A stretch of DNA of 64,000 nucleotides from [Clostridium] citroniae WAL-17108 (GTDB taxonomy: Bacteria; Bacillota; Clostridia; Lachnospirales; Lachnospiraceae). Numbering within the stretch: position 1 is the first letter of the stretch; each line of letters begins with the position of its first letter. Made by a program: the position numbers and the translations under genes. Below, piece after piece: positions 44,717 to 53,362 of the stretch. The stretch is from contig NZ_JH376420.1 in assembly GCF_000233455.1 (NCBI RefSeq), positions 160,582-224,581 of the forward strand, read 5' to 3'. The notes beneath the pieces are model-generated. The model worked only from the letters and a program-made list of their open reading frames with translations. It was not told the DNA's origin and searched no databases.

Positions 44717-45052
44717 ATGCCGCGGATACAGTTTCAGACCCTGACGGAACCCATGTACTATATACTGCTGATCCTCCAGGAACCGCATTACGGGTATGAA
44801 ATCATGCAGGAGGCTGCAGCCCTTACCCAGAACCGTGTACAGATTGGAGCCGGCACCCTGTATGCGCTTCTGGCACGCTTTGAAGATGAGGGGATGATAC
44901 GGCAGACCGCAGTGGCGGACCGGAAAAAGATTTATTGTCTTACCGGCCACGGTCACCACATTCTTATGACCGAATATAAACGTCTGGTATCCATGGTGGA
45001 GGACGGCCGCAGCCGGCTGAAACCGATATGGGATGACGAGCATCTCAAATGA
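44717..45052 (+). CDS. PadR-family transcriptional regulator
   Basis: This is a 111-residue winged-helix regulator. EPMYYILLILQEPHYGYEIMQ and GAGTLYALLARFEDEGMI are the PadR N-terminal signature, followed by the wing strand KKIYCLTGHG and a C-terminal dimerisation helix. In Firmicutes, short PadR proteins often pair with a membrane-protein gene as an autoregulated two-gene unit. The DUF2812 gene begins immediately downstream. A clear promoter with repeats precedes it. Confidence 0.93.
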   Translation: MPRIQFQTLTEPMYYILLILQEPHYGYEIMQEAAALTQNRVQIGAGTLYALLARFEDEGMIRQTAVADRKKIYCLTGHGHHILMTEYKRLVSMVEDGRSRLKPIWDDEHLK

Positions 45053-45066
45053 TGGGAGGTTTTACG

Positions 45067-45984
45067 ATGAGAGGTCTTGGAAATGAACAATATGACGCAC
45101 AGTGGGAGATTCCGTTCCATATGACCGAATACAAAAAGCTGGAACGTTTTTTAGAAGAAAAGGCCATGGAGGGCTATATGATCGAGGGATTTACCCCCTT
45201 TTTCCAGAATGGATATTTCAGCTATCTGACGCCCGGCAGATACCACTTCTGCGTGGACATCTACCCTAAGAAGATTACGGCAAAGCTGTTGGCATCAGAT
45301 GAATTTAACGAGTACCTGGACGCCTGCAGGACCAGCGGATGGACGCCGAAGACCTATTATAAGAATCTGGTGATCTTCTGCTCTGAGGCCGGCCAGCGGC
45401 CCATGGAACTTCAGACCGACCGGGCGCTGGCATATGAACTGCTGCGGGATACCACTCTGCGCACGGAAGAAAGGCAGCTTTTTGTCCTGTTCCTGCTTAA
45501 CATCGCCCTGTTTGCATTTTTTATTCCCTCAAGCGTGTCCATTGCAAAGGAGGGAATGGATGCCGGCACACCGTTTTACCCTCACCTGCTCTATGTGGCC
45601 GCCCTGCTGGGTGCCGATGCCCTCGTATTTTTCAGCCGTCTAAAACGCCATATGGAAATAAAAAAAGCCCTGCGTGAAGGGCTTCCCCTGCCAAAAGGCA
45701 GGATGCAGACCCTGAATTGCCTCACCTGCATCCTGTTCCCCATGGCATTTTCCGCAGCGGTCATCCTCATGCTTTTGACCAGCCGTTCCTTTGTCCTGGC
45801 AGGCATAGGGCTCCTGCTGCTGTTCGTCTTCCTGATGCTGTGTTTCCCTCTGAGGGCCAGGACCATGGCTTGGCTTGGGCGTCTTCCCCTGTCAAGGAAT
45901 GACCAGGTATCTGCCGCCGTATTTGCCCTGATCTATGTGGCAGCCTTCTTTGTGCTGATCGGTCTGTACCGGTGGCTTTCCTGA
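45067..45984 (+). CDS. DUF2812 membrane protein
   Basis: This is a 305-residue protein of unknown function. The first 110 residues are soluble (FHMTEYKKLERFLEEKAMEG, then YHFCVDIYPKK), matching DUF2812. About five membrane helices follow between residues 140 and 300. I start at the ATG after GGGAGG; the frame also extends to an ATG inside the padR stop. It is always seen, in my recollection, behind a padR gene, so PadR probably senses something this protein handles, but neither the signal nor the action is known. Confidence 0.85.
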   Translation: MRGLGNEQYDAQWEIPFHMTEYKKLERFLEEKAMEGYMIEGFTPFFQNGYFSYLTPGRYHFCVDIYPKKITAKLLASDEFNEYLDACRTSGWTPKTYYKNLVIFCSEAGQRPMELQTDRALAYELLRDTTLRTEERQLFVLFLLNIALFAFFIPSSVSIAKEGMDAGTPFYPHLLYVAALLGADALVFFSRLKRHMEIKKALREGLPLPKGRMQTLNCLTCILFPMAFSAAVILMLLTSRSFVLAGIGLLLLFVFLMLCFPLRARTMAWLGRLPLSRNDQVSAAVFALIYVAAFFVLIGLYRWLS

Positions 45985-46051
45985 AATCCCTTGTCTGTGA
46001 CCGGGATAATCCAGCTTCCCCGCCTGTTTTATTTTGCATGCCCACATCCCT

Positions 46052-47227
46052 CTACTCACTTCTGAGCGCATCGATGGGGTTTAAATTAGCAGCCCTGTTG
46101 GCCGGCATATATCCGAACAAAAGGCCGATGCCCACCGACACGCTGAAGGATATGGCGATCGCAGCAGGAGTAGGCGTTGCCGTTATCCCAACAGCTGTTC
46201 CCACCAGTGTGGTGGAGATACAGCCAATGAGGATCCCCACAACCCCTCCCAGGGAACTGGTTACCGCTGCTTCTATGACAAACTGGCGCATGATGGTCCC
46301 TTTGTCGGCTCCCAGGGATTTCCTGATCCCGATCTCCCTGGTGCGCTCTGTGACAGATACCAGCATGATGTTCATAACCCCCACACCTGCTACCAGCAGG
46401 GAGATGCCTGCGATCCCGCCTAACATGGCGCTCATCATGGCAATCTGTTCATTCAGGGAATCCAGCATCTCGCTCATGGCAGTGACCCGGTACAGATCAT
46501 CATCCTTAAATGTCTCATAGAGGAAATCTTCGATCGCCGTAACACAGTCATCTGACAGGTCAGTATCCACCGATGTAAAGGTATAGCTGCTTATGACCGC
46601 GTTCCTGGACATTTTAACAGCCACGCTGTAGGGCAGCCAGACAAAATCATCTGTGCCCCCGTCATCCATGTCGTCCTCCTCCTGAGCCACCACACCCACG
46701 ATCTTAAATGAATATCCCCCGATTTTAATGGTCTGGTCCAGGGCGCTTTGGGCGCTGCCGTAAAGCTCTTGGGCCACAAATGCTCCTATGACGCAGACCT
46801 TCTGCCTGGACATGATATCCGCATAGGAGATATTCCGTCCGGCTTCCATTGTGTATTCCTTTAAATCCAGATACTGTTCGCTGTAGCCGCCCACACTGGT
46901 GGAATCCATCTCATCCGTACCGTGCTTTACCGTGGTTGATAAGCTTACATTGGGGCTGAGTTGGGCAAACAGATCCGTATTATCCTCATAGAACGCATAC
47001 ATTTCATCTACATCCAGGGAACGCGAGGTCAGGTTGGTCACGCTTACATTGATCTGATTTACGCCCATACTTGCAAAGCTCTCCACCACACTGCCCATGT
47101 AGCCGTTTACAAGGCTTACCAGAATAATGACTGCCGCAACGCCGATGATAATTCCCAACATGGTCAGGAATGAACGCATTTTATTGCCCCATATGCTCTT
47201 TAGAGCCAGCTTGAATGATTGAAGCAT
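46052..47227 (-). CDS. MacB-type ABC transporter permease
   Basis: This is a 391-residue permease of the MacB/FtsX type. One N-terminal helix (MLGIIIGVAAVIILVSLV) precedes a 220-residue extracellular domain. Three C-terminal helices follow, with TERTREIGIRKSLGADK between the first two. Such proteins drive efflux mechanically rather than carrying a substrate through the membrane. The start overlaps the ATPase gene by 47 bases, which is long, but MLQSFKLALKSIWGNKMRS is the family N-terminus. It ends just after the plus-strand DUF2812 gene. Confidence 0.93.
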   Translation of the reverse strand: MLQSFKLALKSIWGNKMRSFLTMLGIIIGVAAVIILVSLVNGYMGSVVESFASMGVNQINVSVTNLTSRSLDVDEMYAFYEDNTDLFAQLSPNVSLSTTVKHGTDEMDSTSVGGYSEQYLDLKEYTMEAGRNISYADIMSRQKVCVIGAFVAQELYGSAQSALDQTIKIGGYSFKIVGVVAQEEDDMDDGGTDDFVWLPYSVAVKMSRNAVISSYTFTSVDTDLSDDCVTAIEDFLYETFKDDDLYRVTAMSEMLDSLNEQIAMMSAMLGGIAGISLLVAGVGVMNIMLVSVTERTREIGIRKSLGADKGTIMRQFVIEAAVTSSLGGVVGILIGCISTTLVGTAVGITATPTPAAIAISFSVSVGIGLLFGYMPANRAANLNPIDALRSE

Positions 47228-47945
47228 AGTCTTTTACATCTCCGTCAAAATTGATCTTCCCATCTGCGATCCGCACCACCCGTTTTGCTTCCATAGCAAT
47301 GGAATTGTCATGGGTGATCATCACAATGGTGTTGCCCTCGTTGTTTAGCTTCTTTAAAAAGTTCAGCACATCCCTGCTGGTCCTGGAGTCCAAGGCTCCG
47401 GTGGGTTCGTCCGCCAATATCAGGGACGGATTTCCGGCCAGTGCCCTGGCTATGGATACCCTCTGCTGCTGGCCGCCGGACAGCTGGTTGGGAAAGTTCC
47501 TCCATTTGTCCTCAAGGCCAACCCGCTCCAGTGAAGCCATGGCCCGTTCCTTACGCTCCGCTGTCCCCGCCCCCGCATACAACAGGGGAAGTTCCACATT
47601 TTCCAATATATTCAGCTTGGGCAGCAGGTTGTACTGCTGGAAAATAAATCCGATCATACGGTTTCTGACTCCGGCCAGCTGCTTATCCGTCATATCGCTG
47701 ACATCCTCGCCGCCCAGATAATAATCCCCTTTTGTGGGCACATCCAAAGCGCCTATAATGTTCATCAGCGTGGATTTACCGCTTCCCGACTTTCCTACAA
47801 TGGCCACAAACTCTCCACGGCGGATCGTAAGGTTTACATCATCGCTGGCCCGTATCTCTTCACCGCCCAGATAATAAATCTTATAGATATGATTCAGTTC
47901 GATTAACGGTTCTCCCAAGGAGGCCGACTCCTGTGTCATCTCCAT
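47181..47945 (-). CDS. MacB-type ABC transporter ATP-binding protein
   Basis: This is a 254-residue ATPase of the LolD/MacB class. Walker A GKSGSGKSTLMNI, signature LSGGQQQRVSIA and Walker B LILADEPTGALDS are complete, and IMITHDNSIA carries the switch histidine. I chose the ATG at 47945 after AAAGGAAA; the frame extends seven codons further. It sits 58 bases after the HlyD-like adaptor and overlaps the permease. Confidence 0.94.
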   Translation of the reverse strand: MEMTQESASLGEPLIELNHIYKIYYLGGEEIRASDDVNLTIRRGEFVAIVGKSGSGKSTLMNIIGALDVPTKGDYYLGGEDVSDMTDKQLAGVRNRMIGFIFQQYNLLPKLNILENVELPLLYAGAGTAERKERAMASLERVGLEDKWRNFPNQLSGGQQQRVSIARALAGNPSLILADEPTGALDSRTSRDVLNFLKKLNNEGNTIVMITHDNSIAMEAKRVVRIADGKINFDGDVKDYASIIQAGSKEHMGQ

Positions 47946-48002
47946 ACATATGGTTTCCTTTCTCACTTCATCTAAAGGGGCCGCTGATCCGAATTGCCGA
48001 AA

Positions 48003-49775
48003 TTACCTTGGACCGCCGCCCTGGCCGCCACCGCCGCCTGGGCCGCCCTGGCCGCCTCTGCTGCCCTGGCCGCCGCCACCGCCGGGACCGCCTCCCATGT
48101 CCATCATAAAGACGCTGGTGTTGGATGTACTGGTTTCCGCCACATATACCACATCTCCCTCTGACAGTCCGCTCTTGATCTCCACATAGGAATCGCTGAC
48201 CAGGCCGGTTTCTACTTCCACTGCCCGGAATCCGGCCGGAACAGGACCTGCCTGCTGGGTCACCGTGTCATCCTTTACATAGACCTGGTTACCCCGCATC
48301 AGGGCATCTGACGGAATTGCCAGAACTCCTGTTGCCTCATCCAACGTGATCACTCCGTCCACATTCATTCCCGGAAGAAGATCTCCCATCTCATCCATGG
48401 TCACCGTAACCGGATAGGTGGTCACTCCGTTGGAGTAGGTGCTTTCCAGGCTTACATTGGTCACCGTGCCCGTATAAGTCTCCCCCTCAAGGGCATCCGC
48501 TGTCACCGTCACCTTCTGTCCCACCTTTACGCTTAAGATATCCAGTTCGTCAATGGACATTTCAAAGGTAAGTCCCGAAAGATCGTAAATGGTGGCAACC
48601 GTGGTAGTGCTGCTGGTATTCCTTGATATATTATCGCCCACCTTATAGCTTTTAGTGATCACCTGACCGGATATGGGAGCGGTTATGGTGTAGTCATCAT
48701 AGGTGTCCTGGGTGTTGTCCAGGCTGCTCTGGGCGCTCTCCACCTTTTCCTCCGCATTTTCCATTGCATCTGAATAGGTTTCGATCAGATCCTCTGCTGT
48801 CTTTGTGGTCATCAGGAAAACAGGAGTTCCCACAGTCACGTAATCTCCCTCATCCACCAGAAGGGATGCCACCTCCACGGTGGCCGACAGCTCTGCGTTC
48901 ATGGTGGTGTCTATGGTGGCCATAAAAGTGCTGTCCTCGCTTCCCACGAATTCACCGATCTGTGCCGTTGCCCTTGTGGATGTGGTAAGACCGCCCGGAT
49001 TTGCCGCCTGGATGGTTACATTACGCACCATACGTCCTCCTGTAAGGGCCACTTCCTGGTTGGCTACTGCTGTCACCGTACCCGCCACCTGCTCCCCTGT
49101 ATCCACCAGTGTAAGAACCGCCCCCATTCCCGGCGCAATCAGGGCTGCCTCCCCGGATAAGAAGGGAATCCGTATTTTCATCACATCATCGCTGTAAAGC
49201 TTGGCAATGGTAGTGTTATTGCTCACCTTGCTGCCCGCGCTGATGTTCAGCTCACTGATATAACCTGTTTCAGTGGCCTTGTATGTATTGCCGCTGTAAT
49301 CGCTGAGGGCCTCATTGTATTCCTGTACCGCCTTTTCATAATCCTTCTGGGACCGTTCCAGGGAATTCTTGGCATTGCTCAGCTGTGACTCCACGCTGGT
49401 CCTGTCAATCTCGTAGAGGACCTGCCCTTTTTCAACCTGGTCCCCCTCCTCAAAATCAGCGCTTATGACCTCCCCCTCCGCCAGGGCCGTTATGCTGTAG
49501 GAATCCTTGGCCGACAGGGTCCCTGATGAGGACAGTTCTGAAACAATATCCCTTGTCTCCACCGTAGCCGTATTCACGGCATTTGCCTCTGCAGCCGCGG
49601 TTCGGGCAGCCTGCCTGCGCTGCAGCACCACCACTATGACCACGGCGGCAAGGACCAGCATCGCAATGATGATCTTCAGCCTGTTTTTCTTTTTACCCTT
49701 TTTCTTCGGCTTATCCGTTTCCCCTGCCTGTTTTTCTTTTCGTTTTAATAATGCCTTTATGCTGGTCTTTTCCAT
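48003..49775 (-). CDS. HlyD/MacA-like efflux adaptor with glycine-rich tail
   Basis: This 590-residue adaptor links the MacB-type transporter to the surface. A very basic cytosolic head (KPKKKGKKKNRLK) and one helix near 33-52 come first. A lipoyl-like half (LAEGEVISADFEEGDQVEKGQ) and a helical hairpin of about 40 residues follow, then beta-barrel and membrane-proximal domains. The last 35 residues are an extreme Gly/Gln/Pro tract (GGGPGGGGGQGS and on). The tail is in frame with a normal stop, so it looks real. It follows the SLH gene by 16 bases. Confidence 0.92.
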   Translation of the reverse strand: MEKTSIKALLKRKEKQAGETDKPKKKGKKKNRLKIIIAMLVLAAVVIVVVLQRRQAARTAAAEANAVNTATVETRDIVSELSSSGTLSAKDSYSITALAEGEVISADFEEGDQVEKGQVLYEIDRTSVESQLSNAKNSLERSQKDYEKAVQEYNEALSDYSGNTYKATETGYISELNISAGSKVSNNTTIAKLYSDDVMKIRIPFLSGEAALIAPGMGAVLTLVDTGEQVAGTVTAVANQEVALTGGRMVRNVTIQAANPGGLTTSTRATAQIGEFVGSEDSTFMATIDTTMNAELSATVEVASLLVDEGDYVTVGTPVFLMTTKTAEDLIETYSDAMENAEEKVESAQSSLDNTQDTYDDYTITAPISGQVITKSYKVGDNISRNTSSTTTVATIYDLSGLTFEMSIDELDILSVKVGQKVTVTADALEGETYTGTVTNVSLESTYSNGVTTYPVTVTMDEMGDLLPGMNVDGVITLDEATGVLAIPSDALMRGNQVYVKDDTVTQQAGPVPAGFRAVEVETGLVSDSYVEIKSGLSEGDVVYVAETSTSNTSVFMMDMGGGPGGGGGQGSRGGQGGPGGGGGQGGGPR

Positions 49776-49791
49776 AAGTCACCTCGTCCCA

Positions 49792-50961
49792 TTAGTATTC
49801 GATGGCATCCACTGCCGTGTAAGAGCCGTTGCTCTCATTGCAGACAAGAACCACCTCATCACCCACTTCCAATTGTCCGTAGATGGAGAACAGATACTGC
49901 AGTTCGGAAGAATTCAGCTCCACTGTCAGGTAACCGTCACTGTCCAGGGAATCATCCGTGTCAAAGTCATCATCTGAATTGTCCTCATCAATCTCAATCC
50001 GGACAGAAGTGGGAGTCATAACATCTGTGGACTTATAGTAAATATTCTTGATCTCGCCTTTTAACAGCACATAGGAGTTGTTGCCTGATGAGTCGTCCTG
50101 GTCCCAGGCACTGGTTGTATAGGCCCAGATGGTCTTGGATTTTACATTGTAATAGATAACAGCAAATCCCGCATCCTTCTGGGACAGTTTAACAGACTCC
50201 AGGGTACTGGCCACCCCATTAAGGAATACATTGGCATTCTCCGTATCAAAGGGAACAGACTGGGCCACGCTGAAGCCTTTTCTTACAAGGATGGGGCCCT
50301 TGCGCTCGTCCTCCAGGATACTGATGGGGTTGATTTCCCCATCGCTGTTTAATTCGCAGTCCAGAACAGCGCCGTAGATACTGCTGCTGTCCTTGGGAGT
50401 GGTTTTCAGAAGGTTATAAAACATGTTCATACAATCCGTCTGGTTCAGCACCTCATCCCCCTGCCGGTTTACCTCCTCGTTTAGTTCCAGGTAATTAAAC
50501 TTGGAGATCCTTGAGGATGCCAGATCACCGGTAAAGTCCTCATCCGTATAGCCCAGCATGGTCAGAAATGCTTTTACGGCATCCTTGTATGTTATGTACT
50601 CATCCGGTTTAAAAAGGCCGCCCAGAAATCCGCTCATCCATCCCTGGGACGCCGCGATCCTGATATATACCGCATTGGGGTTGGTGCTGGGCACATCGGC
50701 AAAAACCGAAACGCTGACAGCGGGCAGATTCTCACGGTAGCTGGAGGCATTGACCAGCATCCTTGCAAAATCCCCTCTTGTAACCTGTTCCGTATAGTTT
50801 GTCACATTTAAAATTCCTGTCAGATTTACCACCTGTTTTCTCATATCAAAATTGGCAGATGAAGTATTCGCCATCACTGTAACAGGTGCTGCCCCGGTGA
50901 TCCCAGTGATGATTGCCAGAGAACCGCTTAAATACCGGCAGGCTGCGCATCGTCTGTTCAT
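49792..50961 (-). CDS. SLH-domain surface protein
   Basis: This is a 389-residue exported protein. A signal peptide (basic MNRRCAACRY, then hydrophobic GSLAIITGITGAAPVTVMA) is followed by one or two S-layer homology motifs. These are recognisable as RGDFARMLVNASSYRE and IRIAASQGWMSGF, followed by the LFKPDEYITYKDAVKAFLTMLG repeat. SLH domains bind secondary wall polymers. The rest is a beta-rich unknown domain. I moved the start 46 codons inward to the ATG behind GAGAGGAGCAAG. It leads the adaptor/MacB operon. Confidence 0.9.
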   Translation of the reverse strand: MNRRCAACRYLSGSLAIITGITGAAPVTVMANTSSANFDMRKQVVNLTGILNVTNYTEQVTRGDFARMLVNASSYRENLPAVSVSVFADVPSTNPNAVYIRIAASQGWMSGFLGGLFKPDEYITYKDAVKAFLTMLGYTDEDFTGDLASSRISKFNYLELNEEVNRQGDEVLNQTDCMNMFYNLLKTTPKDSSSIYGAVLDCELNSDGEINPISILEDERKGPILVRKGFSVAQSVPFDTENANVFLNGVASTLESVKLSQKDAGFAVIYYNVKSKTIWAYTTSAWDQDDSSGNNSYVLLKGEIKNIYYKSTDVMTPTSVRIEIDEDNSDDDFDTDDSLDSDGYLTVELNSSELQYLFSIYGQLEVGDEVVLVCNESNGSYTAVDAIEY

Positions 50962-51102
50962 ATCTCTTGCTCCTCTCAAATCAATGGTTGGAAAAATAGC
51001 ATAATTAATACTCTCATACTCTACCATCATAATGTGTTCATTTTGTGATATATAATGGATATTTTTAGGTTCATTGTCTGATTTTTCTAAAATCCACAAA
51101 TC

Positions 51103-51133
51103 AAAAAGGACATACCTCTATGATATGCCCTTT
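51103..51133 (-). terminator. Terminator of the cardiolipin synthase gene
   Basis: On the minus strand GGGCATA (51124-51130) pairs with TATGTCC (51108-51114, one G-U pair) and is followed by TTTTTG. It separates cls from the SLH operon. Confidence 0.75.
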
Positions 51134-51168
51134 AAGGATCTTTTGGTCATATATGCTGCCTCTTTTCC

Positions 51169-52719
51169 CTACATAAGAGGCGCCACCAGACGCATGAGGC
51201 GTCCCAGCTTCTTTCCTCCCCAGCTGTAATTCTTACAGTTTTCCATAGTGATAAGGGCGCATGTTTTAAGGGTATCCTGATAGTCCTGCTCCACAGCCAG
51301 GACCACCGGGTTCCTGTAAATATAAGAAGCGCATTCAAAATGCAGGTACAGGCTTCTGAAATCCAGGTTAATGGTACCCACCACCGCCTTCTCGTCATCG
51401 CTGACAAATACCTTGGCATGGACAAACCCCGGCGTATATTCATAGATCTTGACTCCTGCCTCGATCAGCTCCGGATAATAGGTCCTGGCCAATAGGTAGG
51501 CATACTTCTTATCCGGGATATGGGGCATGATAATGGTCACGTCAATGCCTCTCTTGGCAGCATAACACAGGGCATTCTCCATCTCATCATCCAGGATCAG
51601 GTAGGGGGTCATGATATGGACATAGTTCTTGGCCTGGTTCAGTATATCCAGGTAGACGCGCTCTCCCACCTGCTCCCTGTCCATGGGACTGTCGCCGTAA
51701 GGAAGAACAAATCCTCCCCGGTCCCCTGCTCCTGCCACTTCAGTCCCCCTGGGAAGCACATAACGGCTGAAATCATCCTGCTGCCGTTCAGTCACATTCC
51801 ACATCTGAAGGAACATCATGGTAAAACTTAAAACCGCATCACCCTTCAGCATAATGGCCGTGTCCTTCCAGTGGCCGAACCGTACCTTGCGGTTGATATA
51901 CTCATCCGCCAGGTTCACGCCTCCGGTAAAGGCAGTGTGTCCATCGATCACAACGATCTTGCGGTGGTCCCGGTTATTCTGGTAAGTGGACAGGGTGGGC
52001 TTTATGGGTGAAAACATCTTACAGCGGATTCCCTTGGCCTCCAGCACTTTGGGATAATGATAGGGAAGCAGCATCAGGCAGCACATCCCGTCATACATGA
52101 CGCGGACTTCCACCCCTTCCTTCACCTTTTCCTCCAGTATTTCCAGAATGCTGTCCCACATGTAGCCGCGCTCAACAATAAAATATTCCATAAAAATAAA
52201 GCGCTCCGCCTGCCTCAGTTCCCGTTTCAGCGCCTCAAACTTGTCCTCTCCCAGGGAAAAATATTCCACTGAGGTATTCTCATACACAGGATAACCTGCG
52301 CAGTCCTTCATATAGTCGATCAAATGGCTGCTTCGCAGGCTGGATCTCCTGATCTTCTCCTGCACTGACGGATCCTGCTTCAAATAGGGGGCCGTTGCCT
52401 TGATGGTGGTGCGAAGGCGCCTGGCCAGCAGCTTTGTCTGGAACTGCATCTGTACAAAGATATAGAGCAATACCCCAAACACGGGGATTACAAGAACGGG
52501 CACGATCCATGCCATCTTAAAGCTGGAATTAATGGGCTCGTTAAATATATAGATGATCACAACAGCACTGAGCAGGATGGACACAGCATATATGATGTGC
52601 ACATAGTCCTCCAGCCACCGGAATACCCCAAACAGGATTCCCAGCTGTATGGCCATAAACAGGATCACAAATGCAGTCCTGCCAAAAATAATCCTGAACA
52701 ATCCGCGCAGTTTTTTCAT
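51169..52719 (-). CDS. cls: Cardiolipin synthase (phospholipase D superfamily)
   Basis: Cls joins two phosphatidylglycerol molecules into cardiolipin at the membrane. The 516-residue protein has two N-terminal helices (about 10-55), a PLD nuclease domain with HRKIVVIDG (HxK motif), and a second PLD domain with VHAKVFVSDD near the end. Both catalytic histidines are intact. The start was moved 34 codons inward to the ATG behind AAGAGGAGCATG. It is located downstream of an Rrf2 regulator gene with its own terminator, so cotranscription is doubtful. Confidence 0.96.
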   Translation of the reverse strand: MKKLRGLFRIIFGRTAFVILFMAIQLGILFGVFRWLEDYVHIIYAVSILLSAVVIIYIFNEPINSSFKMAWIVPVLVIPVFGVLLYIFVQMQFQTKLLARRLRTTIKATAPYLKQDPSVQEKIRRSSLRSSHLIDYMKDCAGYPVYENTSVEYFSLGEDKFEALKRELRQAERFIFMEYFIVERGYMWDSILEILEEKVKEGVEVRVMYDGMCCLMLLPYHYPKVLEAKGIRCKMFSPIKPTLSTYQNNRDHRKIVVIDGHTAFTGGVNLADEYINRKVRFGHWKDTAIMLKGDAVLSFTMMFLQMWNVTERQQDDFSRYVLPRGTEVAGAGDRGGFVLPYGDSPMDREQVGERVYLDILNQAKNYVHIMTPYLILDDEMENALCYAAKRGIDVTIIMPHIPDKKYAYLLARTYYPELIEAGVKIYEYTPGFVHAKVFVSDDEKAVVGTINLDFRSLYLHFECASYIYRNPVVLAVEQDYQDTLKTCALITMENCKNYSWGGKKLGRLMRLVAPLM

Positions 52720-52786
52720 TTTGCATGCTCCTCTTTTGATTTTTGATTTTCCTATTATCTCATGCCTTGTTTTTAATTGCAACACG

Positions 52787-52837
52787 AAAAAAGGCGCTGC
52801 GGCCTGACTGGAAACATCCAATCAATTTGCAGCAGCC
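52787..52837 (-). terminator. Terminator overlapping the end of the Rrf2 gene
   Basis: On the minus strand GGCTGCTGC (52829-52837) pairs with GCAGCGCC (52793-52800, one bulge) and six Ts follow. The stem uses the last codons of the Rrf2 gene. Confidence 0.7.
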
Positions 52838-53247
52838 TTCCCGAATATCTTCTTATCCAGATCAGCTATGGTAACATGTGTCAGCCGTTCCCGGCAGCAC
52901 TGGTCCAGATCATCATAGAGCCCATCCATCACTCCTGCCATACCGGAAGAGATCAGGCAGCTCATATGTGGATTCCCGCTTTTCCATGAAACGGTCACAA
53001 AGGGGGTTTCCAGGGCATCCGCCACCATGGTCAGATTGATCTCCCTGCTGTCCCGGTGAAACAGATACCCCCCGTCCACCCCTTCCTTTGTTTTTACTAA
53101 GTCGGCCTTTTTCAGCTTGGCCATGACTTTGCGGATTCTGGCCGGATTCGTACAGACATTCTCTGCCAGCCCTTCACTGGAATACACGGTTGCCTTATGA
53201 TTCAGAAAGACCAGTGCATGTACTGCAATTGTAAATTCGCTTGTCAC
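52822..53247 (-). CDS. Rrf2-family transcriptional regulator
   Basis: This is a 141-residue winged-helix regulator starting at GTG. FTIAVHALVFLNHKATVYSSEGLAENV and the wing segment KKADLVKTKEGVDGGYLFHRD are typical of the Rrf2 family. Three cysteines occur (one near residue 32, C95, and the pair around C117-C118 in LDQCCRE). The family's three-cysteine Fe-S cluster motif is not clearly reproduced, so a cluster is uncertain and a redox-thiol or ligand sensor is as likely. A CTCTGGC/GCCAGAG palindrome sits just upstream and could be its operator. Confidence 0.88.
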   Translation of the reverse strand: MTSEFTIAVHALVFLNHKATVYSSEGLAENVCTNPARIRKVMAKLKKADLVKTKEGVDGGYLFHRDSREINLTMVADALETPFVTVSWKSGNPHMSCLISSGMAGVMDGLYDDLDQCCRERLTHVTIADLDKKIFGKAAAN

Positions 53248-53268
53248 TGTATCATTACTCCCCTTTCG

Positions 53269-53286
53269 CTCTGGCCCGTGCCAGAG
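53269..53286. promoter_or_regulatory. Palindrome upstream of the Rrf2 gene
   Basis: CTCTGGC (53269-53275) and GCCAGAG (53280-53286) form a perfect 7-bp inverted repeat around CCGT. It lies about 22 bases upstream of the GTG start, next to the GGGGAG ribosome site. A leader hairpin or an autoregulatory operator are both possible. Confidence 0.5.
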
Positions 53287-53362
53287 TTATTCTCTGTAAA
53301 ATCATACCATTTTTTCTCAGAAAATGCACTGGTTTTGTCCGCGTTTTTTTAAATTCATGGGC

